From an uncultured Oscillospiraceae bacterium (lineage in GTDB: Bacteria; Bacillota; Clostridia; Oscillospirales; Oscillospiraceae): DNA of 64,000 nucleotides. The stretch is taken from positions 1 to 64,000 of the forward strand of contig CAKTOB010000003.1 in assembly GCA_934589525.1 (NCBI GenBank). The letters run 5' to 3'. The notes under the pieces were generated by a model. The model was not told the origin of the DNA, did not search any database, and saw only the letters and a list, made by a program, of their open reading frames with translations. Both the position numbers and the translations under genes were made by a program. Below are positions 22,884-31,451 of the stretch, in pieces (within the stretch, counting starts at the first letter, position 1; each line of letters opens with the position of its first letter).

Positions 22884-24671
22884 TTAGTGGGCCCGGGTCT
22901 GGATCTCTTCCAGAACCTTGTTGATGAAGTCCTGCAGCTGCATGGTCTGGGTTTCGTCGGTATCCCGATTCCGGACGGAAATGGTACCCTCCTCAGCCTC
23001 CTTGGCACCCAAAATCAGCATGTAGGGTGCCCGGTCGATCTGGCGGGCCTCCCGGATCTTATAGCCGATCTTCTCGCTGCGCTCGTCCAGCTGGGTGCGG
23101 ATGTTGGCATCCTCCAGGGCCTGGTTGACCTGACGGGCATAGTCCATGGTCTTTTCGGAAACCGGCAGGACCTTGACCTGCAGGGGGGCCAGCCACACAG
23201 GGAACTTGCCCTTGGTTTCCTCGATCATGTAGGCCATGAAGCGGTCCAGAGAACCCAGGATGGCCCGGTGCAGCACCACGGGGGTCTGCTCGACACCGTT
23301 GGAATCCACATACTTGAGGTCAAACTTGGCAGGCAGGCAGAAGTCCAGCTGGCAGGTAGACAGGGTGTACTCCGCACCTACGGCGGGCTTCACGTTGACG
23401 TCCAGCTTGGGGCCGTAGAAGGCGGCCTCACCGATCTCCTCGGTGAAGTGGATGCCCAGCTCCGTCAGCACCTCCCGCAGAGCAGACTCGGCCTTCTCCC
23501 ACATGGCATCATCCGGATGATACTTGACCTTATCGGCAGGGTCCCGCAGGGAAAGGACGCAGCGGTAATCGGTAATGCCAAAATCCTGGTAAACATCGGA
23601 AATGAGCTTGACCACCCGGGCCACCTCGTCCTTGATCTGGTCAGGGGTCACAAACAGGTGGGCATCGTTCTGGCAGAAGTGACGACCGCGCTCAATGCCC
23701 TTCAGAGTGCCGGAGGACTCGTAGCGGAAATCGTGGGCAATTTCGCCGATGCGGATGGGCAGCTCCCGGTAGGAGTGGGGCCGGTTGGCGTAGATCATCA
23801 TGTGATGGGGGCAGTTCATGGGACGCAGCACAAAACTCTCACCGTCCACTTCCATGGCGGGGAACATGTTGTCCTTATAGTGGGCCCAGTGACCGGAGGT
23901 CTGGTACAGAGCCACGGTGCCCACGCAGGGGGTCATGACGTGCTGATAGCCCAGCTTCCGTTCCTTTTCCTTGATATAGTTTTCCAGCTCCTGCCAAACC
24001 GTGTAGCCTCTGGGCAGGAACATGGGAAGGCCCCGGCCTACCAGCTCGTCGGTCATAAACAGGCCCATTTCCTTGCCGATCTTCCGGTGGTCTCTGGCCT
24101 TGGCCTCCTCCTGCTGCTTGAGGTACTCATCCAGTTCCTCCTGGGAAGCGAAGGCCACACCGTTGATCCGGGTGAGCATCTTGTTGCTGGAATCGTTCTT
24201 CCAGTAAGCGCCGGACTGCTGGGTGATCTTGAAGGCCTTCAGGCCCTTGGTGTAGGTCATGTGGGGGCCCACACACATATCGATATAGTCCCCCTGCTGG
24301 TAGAAGCTGATGATGGCATCCTCAGGCAGGTCCCCGATGTGCTCTTCTTTATACTTGGCGTGACGCTCCTGCATGAGCTTGATGGCCTCGGCTCTGGGCA
24401 GAATGAAAGGTTTGATGGGCAGGTTGGCCTTGACGATCTTCTTCATCTCTTTTTCGATGGCCAGCAGGTCCTCGTCCGTCAGCTTCTTGTCGCCAAAGTC
24501 CACGTCGTAATAGAAGCCCTTCTCCGTAGCGGGGCCGTAGGCAAAGTCCGCATCGGGATAAAGGTGCTGGATGGCCTGGGCCATGATGTGGGCAGCGGTG
24601 TGCCGCAGGACATGCTGTACCTCTTCGGCAGGGCATTCGGCCACGGTTCCGTCATTGTAAATGATATTCAT
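22884..24671 (-). CDS. thrS: Threonyl-tRNA synthetase lacking the N-terminal TGS domain
   Basis: The 595-residue class II synthetase starts MNIIYNDGTVAECPAEEVQH and enters the editing domain almost at once (VLRHTAAHIMAQAIQHLYP, with the H-x3-H zinc-like editing motif). The catalytic core has motif 2 (FRYESSGTLKGIERGRHF, with Cys of the zinc site nearby in MNCPHHMMI) and motif 3 (VVLHRAILGSLDRFMAYMIE). The C-terminal anticodon domain ends QTMQLQDFINKVLEEI. The usual 60-residue TGS domain is reduced to about 15 residues. AAAGGAGA precedes the ATG at 24671. Controlled by a T-box. Confidence 0.96.
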   Translation of the reverse strand: MNIIYNDGTVAECPAEEVQHVLRHTAAHIMAQAIQHLYPDADFAYGPATEKGFYYDVDFGDKKLTDEDLLAIEKEMKKIVKANLPIKPFILPRAEAIKLMQERHAKYKEEHIGDLPEDAIISFYQQGDYIDMCVGPHMTYTKGLKAFKITQQSGAYWKNDSSNKMLTRINGVAFASQEELDEYLKQQEEAKARDHRKIGKEMGLFMTDELVGRGLPMFLPRGYTVWQELENYIKEKERKLGYQHVMTPCVGTVALYQTSGHWAHYKDNMFPAMEVDGESFVLRPMNCPHHMMIYANRPHSYRELPIRIGEIAHDFRYESSGTLKGIERGRHFCQNDAHLFVTPDQIKDEVARVVKLISDVYQDFGITDYRCVLSLRDPADKVKYHPDDAMWEKAESALREVLTELGIHFTEEIGEAAFYGPKLDVNVKPAVGAEYTLSTCQLDFCLPAKFDLKYVDSNGVEQTPVVLHRAILGSLDRFMAYMIEETKGKFPVWLAPLQVKVLPVSEKTMDYARQVNQALEDANIRTQLDERSEKIGYKIREARQIDRAPYMLILGAKEAEEGTISVRNRDTDETQTMQLQDFINKVLEEIQTRAH

Positions 24672-24699
24672 AGCGATTCTCCTTTTTGAGTGTAGGGAC

Positions 24700-24932
24700 G
24701 CAAAAAAGCACCCCTGGATTCCCAAGGGTGCCTTGAAAGCACGGTTCCACCTTGATTTTTCACTCATCACCCACTATCGCAGGGTTTCCCTCGGCCCGCT
24801 TGCGCCAACGGCTTTCTCACGGGCAGCTCCGGAGTGGTATCACCCAAGGCACCGGGACACACTTGCAGCATAATGCGTGTCTCTCTGAAACCGGGGCTCA
24901 TTGGGGTCAGTCTCCCTCAACGCTGTTAGTTG
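24700..24932 (-). promoter_or_regulatory. T-box leader of thrS
   Basis: On the minus strand the leader contains the T-box AAGGTGGAACCGTGC (complement of 24739-24753), then a terminator (CCCAAGGGTGCC with GCACCCCTGG, complement arms 24721-24732 and 24708-24717) and six T before the ribosome site. Uncharged tRNA-Thr should stabilise the antiterminator through the NCCA-T-box pairing. GGTGATACCACTCC upstream could hold an ACC specifier, but I cannot fix the specifier loop by eye. Confidence 0.9.
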
Positions 24933-24933
24933 C

Positions 24934-24962
24934 AGTATAGCACCTTTTATTTCAAAGTGCAA
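24934..24962 (-). promoter_or_regulatory. Promoter of the thrS T-box unit
   Basis: Minus-strand TTGCAC, 17 bp, TATACT. Its -35 lies inside the last codons of trmD, so thrS can be transcribed independently of the upstream translation/RNA block. Confidence 0.75.
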
Positions 24963-25726
24963 GTGTCATTTTCGGCTTTTTCGGAAATTTCGTCCTCCCG
25001 CTCCATTTCGGCCAGAAGCTTCCGATCACTTTTGGAGGAAAGGTCCAATTGTTCATACATATCCGGCCGTCTCTCCCGGGTCCGGCGGAGGGACTGCTTC
25101 CGCCGCCACTGGTCCACCTTCTGGTGGTTACCGGAGAGCAAAATCTCCGGCACCGGCCGCCCATGCCACACCGCCGGGCGGCTGTACTGGGGGTACTCCA
25201 AAAGACCCGAAAAATGGCTTTCATCTTCAAAGCACTCCGGGTCTGCCAGCACCCCGGGGACCATGCGGCACACCGCGTCGGTGACAGCCATGGCGGCGAT
25301 CTCTCCGCCGGTAAGCACAAAGTCCCCCAGGGAGATCTCCTCGTCCACGCACTCGTCAATAAAGCGCTGGTCAATGCCCTCGTAGTGGCCGCAGACCAGG
25401 ACCAGATTGTCCATTTTGCTCAGCCGAATGGCGTCTTCCTGCCGGAAGGTATGGCCGCAGGGGGAGAGATACACCGTATGCACAGGTCCTCCGGCCTGGT
25501 CACACACCGCCTCCCAGCAGCGGTACAGAGGGTCTGCCTGCATTATGGCCCCCCGGCCCCCGCCGTAGGGGTAGTCATCCACCTGGTTCTGCTTGTTGGC
25601 GGTATAATCCCGGATCTGGTGGGCTTCGATCCGGATGAAGCCCCGCTCCTGGGCCCGGCCCAGAATGCTCTCGGAGAGCACATCTCCCAGGGTATCCGGA
25701 AACAGGGTCAGAATATCAATCCGCAT
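24947..25726 (-). CDS. trmD: tRNA (guanine37-N1)-methyltransferase
   Basis: The 259-residue SPOUT enzyme makes m1G37, which prevents +1 frameshifting. It starts MRIDILTLFPD, then IEAHQIRDYT and the YPYGGGRGAIMQADPLY loop. The knot has LVCGHYEGIDQRFID and EISLGDFVLTGGEIAAM, the SAM and Asp-general-base region. LLEYPQYSRPAVWHGRPVPE ends the conserved part. Its start overlaps the rimM stop by 11 nt, the usual coupled arrangement. Confidence 0.97.
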   Translation of the reverse strand: MRIDILTLFPDTLGDVLSESILGRAQERGFIRIEAHQIRDYTANKQNQVDDYPYGGGRGAIMQADPLYRCWEAVCDQAGGPVHTVYLSPCGHTFRQEDAIRLSKMDNLVLVCGHYEGIDQRFIDECVDEEISLGDFVLTGGEIAAMAVTDAVCRMVPGVLADPECFEDESHFSGLLEYPQYSRPAVWHGRPVPEILLSGNHQKVDQWRRKQSLRRTRERRPDMYEQLDLSSKSDRKLLAEMEREDEISEKAENDTCTLK

Positions 25727-26207
25727 CGGTTTCCATGCCCTCCAAAAGCTTGACGTCCATCCGGTTTCCGGGAAGGTCAGTGGTAAGGATAAATTCCTTT
25801 ACGGCGGGGATCATATATTCCCTTTGTCCCTTCACCACATAGACCTGGTTTCCCGGGTAATCCAGCACGTCCTGGATGGTGCCGATCTTGGTGCCGTCGG
25901 CAAAAACCTCCATACCGATGAGCTCTCCGGCGAAGACCAGGTCCTCCGCCACATCCTCCCGGTAGATTTCCACGGTCTTCCCCCGCAGAGCCTGGGCTGC
26001 CTCCATGGTATCCACACCCTGGAGCTTTATAAGATTGCAGGTGGTCTGGACCCGGCAGGAGGAAACGGCATATTCCTTCCCGCCGATGCGGCATCTTGAA
26101 AAATCACACATGTCTTCGGGGGAATCCAGCCAGGTCAGCATTTTGATCTCCCCCCGGACACCGTGGGTATTGACGATCTCACCTGCTTCAATAAACGGAA
26201 GTCTCAT
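25716..26207 (-). CDS. rimM: 16S rRNA processing/30S maturation factor RimM
   Basis: The 163-residue protein has the N-terminal RimM barrel (IEAGEIVNTHGVRGEIKML, family core G-x-I-x-x-x-H-G-x-x-G-E) and the C-terminal PRC barrel (DLVFAGELIGMEVFADGTKIG, EYMIPAVKEFI). RimM binds S19 and helps assemble the 30S head. The start at 26207 follows AAAGGAGA. It sits between the KH protein and trmD in the standard order. Confidence 0.94.
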   Translation of the reverse strand: MRLPFIEAGEIVNTHGVRGEIKMLTWLDSPEDMCDFSRCRIGGKEYAVSSCRVQTTCNLIKLQGVDTMEAAQALRGKTVEIYREDVAEDLVFAGELIGMEVFADGTKIGTIQDVLDYPGNQVYVVKGQREYMIPAVKEFILTTDLPGNRMDVKLLEGMETDAD

Positions 26208-26267
26208 TGCGTTCTCCTTTATTCCATAAAAACGAAAATGCGTGACGAAATCGCCACGCATAGCCGT

Positions 26268-26498
26268 TTAATCCACAATTTCAACAGTGACCTTTTCGCC
26301 GGTGCGCTGGGCCACGGTTTTAATAATGGTGCGGATCTCCTTGGCGATCCGTCCCTGGCGGCCAATGACCTTACCCATGTCGCCTTCGGCCACACGGAGT
26401 TCCAGCACCTTGCCCTCTTCATCGGAGGACTCGGTAACGGTAACAGCGTCGGGATTGTCCACCAGGCTCTTTGCCATATACAGCAAAAGTTCCTTCAT
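26268..26498 (-). CDS. khpA: KH-domain RNA-binding protein
   Basis: The 76-residue protein is a single KH domain with the GKVIGRQGRIAKEIRTII motif (G-x-x-G loop). This is the KhpA/YlqC protein that sits between rpsP and rimM in Firmicutes and acts with KhpB in RNA control of cell division. Length and position fit. Confidence 0.92.
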   Translation of the reverse strand: MKELLLYMAKSLVDNPDAVTVTESSDEEGKVLELRVAEGDMGKVIGRQGRIAKEIRTIIKTVAQRTGEKVTVEIVD

Positions 26499-26520
26499 TG
26501 TGCCACTCCTTCAAAGGGGC

Positions 26521-26760
26521 TTACAGAACGCCAGCGTTCTTCAGCAGGCTCCGAACGGTATCGGTGGGCTGAGCGCCGTTCTTGATCCAGTTCTGTGCCT
26601 TCTCGGCGTCCACAGTAACGGTGGCGGGAGAGGTCAGGGGATTGTAGGTGCCGATTTCCTCGATGCAGCGGCCGTCACGGGGAGAACGGGAATCAGCAAC
26701 AACGATCCGGTAGTAAGGAGCCTTCTTGGCGCCCATTCTTCTCAGTCTGATCTTAACCAT
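26521..26760 (-). CDS. rpsP: 30S ribosomal protein S16
   Basis: The 79-residue protein starts [20 protein letters not shown], the S16 signature, followed by [20 protein letters not shown]. The very strong CTGGAGGTGAAA site precedes the ATG. It is part of the ffh-rpsP-khpA-rimM-trmD operon. Confidence 0.98.
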   Translation of the reverse strand: MVKIRLRRMGAKKAPYYRIVVADSRSPRDGRCIEEIGTYNPLTSPATVTVDAEKAQNWIKNGAQPTDTVRSLLKNAGVL

Positions 26761-26828
26761 GAAAGTTTCACCTCCAGAAAAAGTCTAAGTGATATATCGC
26801 AAAGCAAATTGCTTACAGCGAACAAAAG

Positions 26829-28175
26829 TTACATGCCCGGGAAACGCATCCCGCCGAAACCACCCATTCTTCTGAGCTTCTTGGCGGCACCGGGGCCGGA
26901 AAATTGCTTCATGAGCTTGCGCATCTGCTCAAAGGACTTGAGGAGCTTATTCACATCCTCCACCCGGAGGCCGCAACCGGCGGCAATGCGCTTTTTCCGG
27001 CTGGCACCGATGATAGTGGGGTTTTCCCGCTCCTTGGGGGTCATGGAAAGGATGATGGCCTCGGTATGGGCCATGGCCTTGGGGTCCAGCTTGATGTCCT
27101 TCAGGTTGGCCCCGCCGGGCATCTGGGAAAGCAGCTCTTCCATGGAGCCCATGGATTTGAGCTGCACCATCTGGTCATAAAAGTCCTGGAGGGTGAAGCG
27201 GTTGGTCCGCATCTTTTCCTCCATCTTGGCGGCCTGCTTGGCATCATAAGCCTTCTCGGCCTTTTCGATCAGGGACAGCACATCGCCCATGCCCAAAATC
27301 CGGCTTGCCATCCGGTCCGGGTGGAAGACCTCAATGTCTTCCAGCTTTTCGCCCATACCGGCGAACTTAATGGGCTTGCCGGTAACGGCCTTGACAGACA
27401 GGGCCGCGCCGCCTCTGGCGTCGCCGTCCAGCTTGGAGAGCATAACGGAGTCAATGTCCAGCCATTCGTTAAAGGTCTGGGCGGCGTTCACCGCGTCCTG
27501 ACCGGTCATGGCGTCCACCACCAGCATGATCTCGTTGGGCTTTACTGTGGCTTTGATGTTTTTCAGCTCCTCCATGAGGGCTTCGTCCACATGGAGCCGA
27601 CCGGCGGTATCCAAAAATACCATGTCGTATCCCCGCTGCCGGGCGTAGAGCACCGCCTCTTTGGCAGTGACCACCGGGTCCTGGGTGCCTTTTTCAAACA
27701 CCGGGATGCCCAGCTTTTCGCCGCAGACCTTCAACTGCTGAATAGCTGCGGGACGGTAAACGTCACAGGCCACAAGCAAGGGGTTTCTGCCCTGGCGCTT
27801 CATAAGGCCCGCCAGCTTGCTGCCGTTGGTGGTCTTACCGGCGCCCTGCAGACCCACCAGCATGACAACTGTGGGGCCGTTGGGATTGATGTTCAGGTGC
27901 TTGGTTTCCGCACCCATGAGCTTGCACAGCTCTTCGTTGACGATTTTGACGATCATCTGAGCCGGAGTCAGGGACTCCAGCACGTCCGCGCCTACACAGC
28001 GCTCCGTAACGGATTTGGTAAAATCCTTTACGACCTTATAGCTAACGTCCGCTTCCAGCAGCGCCATACGGATCTCCCGCATGGCCTCCTTCACATCCGC
28101 TTCTTTCAGACGGCCCTTGCCACGAAGCTTTTTGAAGGTGGAAGATATTTTTTCGGTCAAGCCTTCGAATGCCAT
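26829..28175 (-). CDS. ffh: Signal recognition particle protein (SRP54 homologue)
   Basis: The 448-residue GTPase has the N-domain (MAFEGLTEKISSTFKKLRG), the G-domain with P-loop GLQGAGKTT (about 113-121), DTAGRLHVDEALM, and TKLDGDARGGA (as SKLDGDARGG). The Met-rich M-domain ends MGGFGGMRFPGM. It targets nascent membrane and secreted proteins with the 4.5S-type RNA, which is not in this window. It follows ylxM by 3 nt. Confidence 0.98.
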   Translation of the reverse strand: MAFEGLTEKISSTFKKLRGKGRLKEADVKEAMREIRMALLEADVSYKVVKDFTKSVTERCVGADVLESLTPAQMIVKIVNEELCKLMGAETKHLNINPNGPTVVMLVGLQGAGKTTNGSKLAGLMKRQGRNPLLVACDVYRPAAIQQLKVCGEKLGIPVFEKGTQDPVVTAKEAVLYARQRGYDMVFLDTAGRLHVDEALMEELKNIKATVKPNEIMLVVDAMTGQDAVNAAQTFNEWLDIDSVMLSKLDGDARGGAALSVKAVTGKPIKFAGMGEKLEDIEVFHPDRMASRILGMGDVLSLIEKAEKAYDAKQAAKMEEKMRTNRFTLQDFYDQMVQLKSMGSMEELLSQMPGGANLKDIKLDPKAMAHTEAIILSMTPKERENPTIIGASRKKRIAAGCGLRVEDVNKLLKSFEQMRKLMKQFSGPGAAKKLRRMGGFGGMRFPGM

Positions 28176-28178
28176 TTT

Positions 28179-28523
28179 TTACTCCTCAAGCTCCTCTGCA
28201 GCGGCCAGGATCTGCCCAGCCAGCCGGGTCACCTCCGGGCTTTTATCATCCTGCAAGGCCCGGGCCGCTTCCGCGATCCGTCGGGCGGCATCTTTTACAG
28301 CCGCATCCCGCCGGAGGAAGCCGGTCTTTTCTTCGATATTCCGGAGCAGCGTCTCCGCCCGATTCAGGTTGTCGTAAACGCCCTGACGGCTGACACCCAG
28401 TTCCTGGGCGATCTCTCCAAGAGACATATCCTGATTATAGCGCATATCCAGGCAATCCCGCTGCCGCTGGGTAAGCAATTCCCCATAGTAGTCAAACAGC
28501 AGGGTCATTTCCAAGCTTTCCAT
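28179..28523 (-). CDS. ylxM: YlxM-type helix-turn-helix protein
   Basis: The 114-residue protein starts MESLEMTLLFDYYGELLTQR. It has a sigma-70 region 4-like helix-turn-helix (MSLGEIAQELGVSRQGVYDNLNR, read as two segments). YlxM precedes ffh in nearly all Firmicutes and is tied to SRP function. The start at 28523 has GGGAGG 8 nt upstream. An extension to 28619 would cross the promoter and hairpin and is rejected. Confidence 0.92.
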   Translation of the reverse strand: MESLEMTLLFDYYGELLTQRQRDCLDMRYNQDMSLGEIAQELGVSRQGVYDNLNRAETLLRNIEEKTGFLRRDAAVKDAARRIAEAARALQDDKSPEVTRLAGQILAAAEELEE

Positions 28524-28538
28524 AGCCAGGACCTCCCC

Positions 28539-28560
28539 TGTCAAGGCTTTCTCCTTGACA
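28539..28560 (-). repeat. Inverted repeat in the ylxM leader
   Basis: TGTCAAGG and CCTTGACA, perfect 8-bp arms around a 6-nt loop, lie between the transcription start and the ribosome site of ylxM. In RNA this is a hairpin ending 3 nt before GGGGAGG. The same words recur as a second inverted repeat at 28592-28613. Confidence 0.7.
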
Positions 28561-28568
28561 GCCTCAGT

Positions 28569-28597
28569 ATCATACACGATAAATGCCGCTTTGTCAA
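28569..28597 (-). promoter_or_regulatory. Promoter of the ylxM-ffh-rpsP-khpA-rimM-trmD operon
   Basis: Minus-strand TTGACA, 17 bp, TATGAT. The -35 is half of a second inverted repeat (TGTCAAG, 8 nt, CTTGACA, 28592-28613). Confidence 0.88.
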
Positions 28598-28643
28598 GTA
28601 TTTTTCCTTGACAGTTCAAAAATTATTCTGCCGCGGGAAAGAA

Positions 28644-29171
28644 TCAGGTCAGCAGCCCCAAAAGTGCCGAAATCACGATCACTTTTGGCACGCTCCACTT
28701 GCCTTTTGTGAGCAGAAAGACCGCCGCAAGGCCTATTCCAACGTTTTGCCAGGAAAGGGCACCATTTACAAAGTAGTTGGTCCGGCTCAAAGAGATCATC
28801 ACCGCCAGAATAATGCCCAGGGCCGCAGGGCGGACCCCCACCATGACGTTTTGCAGGGTCCGGCTGTTTTTGAACTTTTCAAAAAACACTGCCGCCAGAG
28901 CGCAGACGGTCAAGGTCGGCATCAAAATGCCTAATACGCAGACGATGGCGCCCAAGGGTCCAATCACCCGGAGACCCGCAAAGGTGGCGCAGTTCAGCCC
29001 CAAGGGGCCGGGGGTCATTTCCGCAATGGCCACAATGTCCGAGACCTCCGCAGCCGTCATCCAGCCGTGGCTCACCATTTCGTCATTAATAAGGGGCACC
29101 ATGGACATGCCGCCGAAGGAGGTATAGCCGATCTGACAAAAACTCCAGAACAACTCCAATATGGTTTTCAT
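28644..29171 (-). CDS. Chromate-transporter family protein (half-size ChrA)
   Basis: The 175-residue membrane protein is one CHR domain: an amphipathic start (MKTILELFWSFCQIGYTSFGGMSM), then IAEMTPGPLGLNCATFAGLRV and about five membrane segments. Half-size CHR proteins work as heterodimers and the partner is the gene just upstream, with which it overlaps (start 29171 against stop 29168). The fused forms export chromate in exchange for sulfate. For short anaerobic pairs the natural anion is not established. Confidence 0.88.
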   Translation of the reverse strand: MKTILELFWSFCQIGYTSFGGMSMVPLINDEMVSHGWMTAAEVSDIVAIAEMTPGPLGLNCATFAGLRVIGPLGAIVCVLGILMPTLTVCALAAVFFEKFKNSRTLQNVMVGVRPAALGIILAVMISLSRTNYFVNGALSWQNVGIGLAAVFLLTKGKWSVPKVIVISALLGLLT

Positions 29172-29725
29172 GCCTCTGCCTCCTTCCATTTACCCATAAT
29201 AAACCCGGCCGCAGCCCCAAGAAGGACCACCAGCACGCAGTTGACGCCAAAAAAGGCATTGAGTATGCAGCACACCAAACAAATGCCATAGCACAGCTTA
29301 TTGATAAAAGCGCTGCTGCGCAGCTTCATGGCCGCCACCAGGATAATGGGCACCACCGATGCCCGGACGCCCCGGAGCATTTTCGCCACCCAGATGTTAT
29401 CCTTGAACATGCCGTAGCCATAGGTCAGCACGGACAAAATCAGCATAGGCGGCAGCACCATGCCTATCAGGGAGGCAACGCCCCCCAGATTTCCCGCCTG
29501 CCGGTGGCCGAAGAGATAGGCCACGTTTCCGATCATGGTCCCGGGCAGGCTTCTGCCCACGCTGACAATATCCAATAGCTCCTGGTCTGTCAGCTCCTGC
29601 TTTCCTTCCACATAGTCCTTCTGCATCTGGGCCACAATGCTCCAGCCGCCGCCGAAGGTAAACCAGCTGATGTGGAAAAAATAGCAAAAGCACTCCCATA
29701 TTTTCTTCCATTTTTGTTTTTTCAT
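29168..29725 (-). CDS. Chromate-transporter family protein (half-size ChrA, partner)
   Basis: The 185-residue partner starts MKKQKWKKIWECFCYFF and has the CHR signatures ISWFTFGGGWSIVAQMQ and VGRSLPGTMIGNVAYLFGH, then four to five membrane helices. The two proteins differ in sequence, as expected for antiparallel halves. GGAGAAACGTAA precedes the ATG. No metal-resistance regulator is adjacent. The 225 bp upstream (29726-29950) hold only hairpins belonging to the next transcription unit. Confidence 0.88.
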   Translation of the reverse strand: MKKQKWKKIWECFCYFFHISWFTFGGGWSIVAQMQKDYVEGKQELTDQELLDIVSVGRSLPGTMIGNVAYLFGHRQAGNLGGVASLIGMVLPPMLILSVLTYGYGMFKDNIWVAKMLRGVRASVVPIILVAAMKLRSSAFINKLCYGICLVCCILNAFFGVNCVLVVLLGAAAGFIMGKWKEAEA

Positions 29726-29827
29726 TTACGTTTCTCCGAATCTTCATTTACAGCGCAAGTTCTTTGGGCCCTGACGTGTTTTTATAGTATACACGCCGGT
29801 TCTCCATTTGAAAAGCCCCTTTATCAA

Positions 29828-29860
29828 AAAACTGCCCTCCGAGAAATCGGAAGACAGTTT
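29828..29860 (-). terminator. Terminator of the citMHS gene
   Basis: CTGCCCTCCGA pairs with TCGGAAGACAG (with G-U pairs, loop of 4) and is followed on the minus strand by TTTTTTG. A second long hairpin with TCCGGAAAG arms (about 29914-29940) lies between it and the stop codon at 29951. Confidence 0.75.
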
Positions 29861-29950
29861 TTGCAAAAGCCGGGCCTTCCCAGCAAAACCCAGGCTTTGG
29901 TTTCCGGAAAGAACCCGCCACGAACGGGCCCTTTCCGGATAATAGAGGAT

Positions 29951-31339
29951 TTACAGAGGCATGATGCCGATCACGATGGCAAAGAGCATGCACAGGATGG
30001 AGAACACCCACACATAGAAGAAGGAAGCCTTCAGGTGGTCCTTGATGTCCACATCCGCCAGGCCCACACCCAGCAGGGTGGCGGGAACCATGGGGCTGAT
30101 GAAGGTGGCGCAGTTCCGGCAGACGACCATGGCCACGGCAATGGGCAGGGCCTCGACGCCGAAGCTCTGGCCGATGGCAATGATGACGGGCAGCATGCCG
30201 AAGAAGTAGGAATCGGTATCGAAGGCCAGAGCCAGAGGCACGGACAGGACACCGATGACCAGGGGCAGATGCTGGCCGATGGCGGCAGGCAGCATGGACT
30301 CAATGATACCGGCCAGGCAGCGGACAACGCTGGGCAGGTCCACTTCCATGACCTTCACACCGGCGGCAACCAGCTTGCCGTCCTTCATGATGAAGGAGGT
30401 GGTGAGCACGCCCATGAGCACGGCAGCGCCCATCAGGGTGGAGCACATCATGAGGGCGGGGCCCGCATGGAGGTTGATGATCTTCTTGTGCATCTTGGCG
30501 GTGAAACCGTAGTTCACAAACAGGGCCACGGAAACGCCCAGCATGAAGGGCACATAGGAGGGGAACACATCCCAGATCAGCATCGCGATAACAGCAATGG
30601 TCAGGGCCAGGTTGAAGCCGAACAGCTTGGGACGGGCCAGCTCCTGCTCCTCAACGGACTTGCTCTCCGCCAGGTCCAGGGTGGCACCCACAGGCAGGCC
30701 TGCGCCCCGCTTCTTTTCCTGGAAGCCGGTGAGGACCGCATGGGCCAGAGCCAGAACGATACCGAAAATCTGGATGGGAATAATGGTATTCCACAGCTGA
30801 CCGGCCTCAATGCCCAGAACGGTGGCAGCCCGCATGGTGGGGCCGGCCCAGGGCATCAGGTTCAGCACACCCATGGCCAGCACGGCGATACGAAGCATGC
30901 TGGTGGGACGCATGTTCATCTTCTTGTAGATGGGCAGCATAGCGGGAACCACGATGCAGAAGGTGGAAGCGCCGCCGCCGTCCAGGTGGCCGATCAGGGC
31001 AATGACGCAGGTCATGACGCACACGCCCACAACGTTGTTGCCGATGAGCTTCATGAGCTTGCCGATGATCACATCAAACATGCCCGCATCGGTCATAATG
31101 CCGAAATACAGCACGGAGAACACAAACAGGGCGGCGGTGGGGGCGGTGGAGTTGAAACCGGCCTTGATCATAGCCGCCAGGTTGTCGAAGCTGATCCGGC
31201 CTCCCAGGACCAGGATCAGGCCAAGGATGGAGGGGAATACAATGAAAGCAATGGCGGGCTGGGTCTTGCTCTTAAACAGGGTCGCCACAATGGCAACGAT
31301 GGTTACGAGACCCAACAGGCCAACGATGGTATCACTCAT
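29951..31339 (-). CDS. CitMHS family citrate-metal transporter
   Basis: The 462-residue protein has about 12 membrane segments and the CitMHS features: GHLDGGGASTFCIVVPAMLP, MGVLNLMPWAGPTMRAATV and a late ISPMVPATLLGVGLADVD segment. Family members import citrate complexed with Mg2+ or Ca2+ in symport with protons. It lies downstream of citD-citE-citF, so it most likely feeds citrate to the lyase. A terminator separates it from citF, so it may have its own weaker promoter or depend on read-through. Confidence 0.9.
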   Translation of the reverse strand: MSDTIVGLLGLVTIVAIVATLFKSKTQPAIAFIVFPSILGLILVLGGRISFDNLAAMIKAGFNSTAPTAALFVFSVLYFGIMTDAGMFDVIIGKLMKLIGNNVVGVCVMTCVIALIGHLDGGGASTFCIVVPAMLPIYKKMNMRPTSMLRIAVLAMGVLNLMPWAGPTMRAATVLGIEAGQLWNTIIPIQIFGIVLALAHAVLTGFQEKKRGAGLPVGATLDLAESKSVEEQELARPKLFGFNLALTIAVIAMLIWDVFPSYVPFMLGVSVALFVNYGFTAKMHKKIINLHAGPALMMCSTLMGAAVLMGVLTTSFIMKDGKLVAAGVKVMEVDLPSVVRCLAGIIESMLPAAIGQHLPLVIGVLSVPLALAFDTDSYFFGMLPVIIAIGQSFGVEALPIAVAMVVCRNCATFISPMVPATLLGVGLADVDIKDHLKASFFYVWVFSILCMLFAIVIGIMPL

Positions 31340-31415
31340 TCTCGAATTTCCTTTCTATTTTAACGATTTCCGTTTGCTGGGAATCTTCGGGAAGCTTCCC
31401 TTTGGAAGCCTCCCC

Positions 31416-31443
31416 TACAAAAAGGGGGCGTTTTCGCCCCCTG
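31416..31443 (-). terminator. Terminator after citF
   Basis: AGGGGGCG pairs with CGCCCCCT around a four-base loop. A T run follows on the minus strand. It lies 9 nt past the citF stop. Confidence 0.85.
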
Positions 31444-31451
31444 AATGTGTA

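Noticed and set aside
28521..28620. Longer ylxM reading frame starting at 28619
   Set aside because: It would translate through the promoter and an inverted repeat. The start at 28523 has a proper ribosome site.
29672..31363. 563-codon plus-strand frame opposite the CitMHS gene, very rich in His, Gly and Gln
   Set aside because: This composition is typical of the antisense of a GC-rich membrane protein gene, with no SD or start context.
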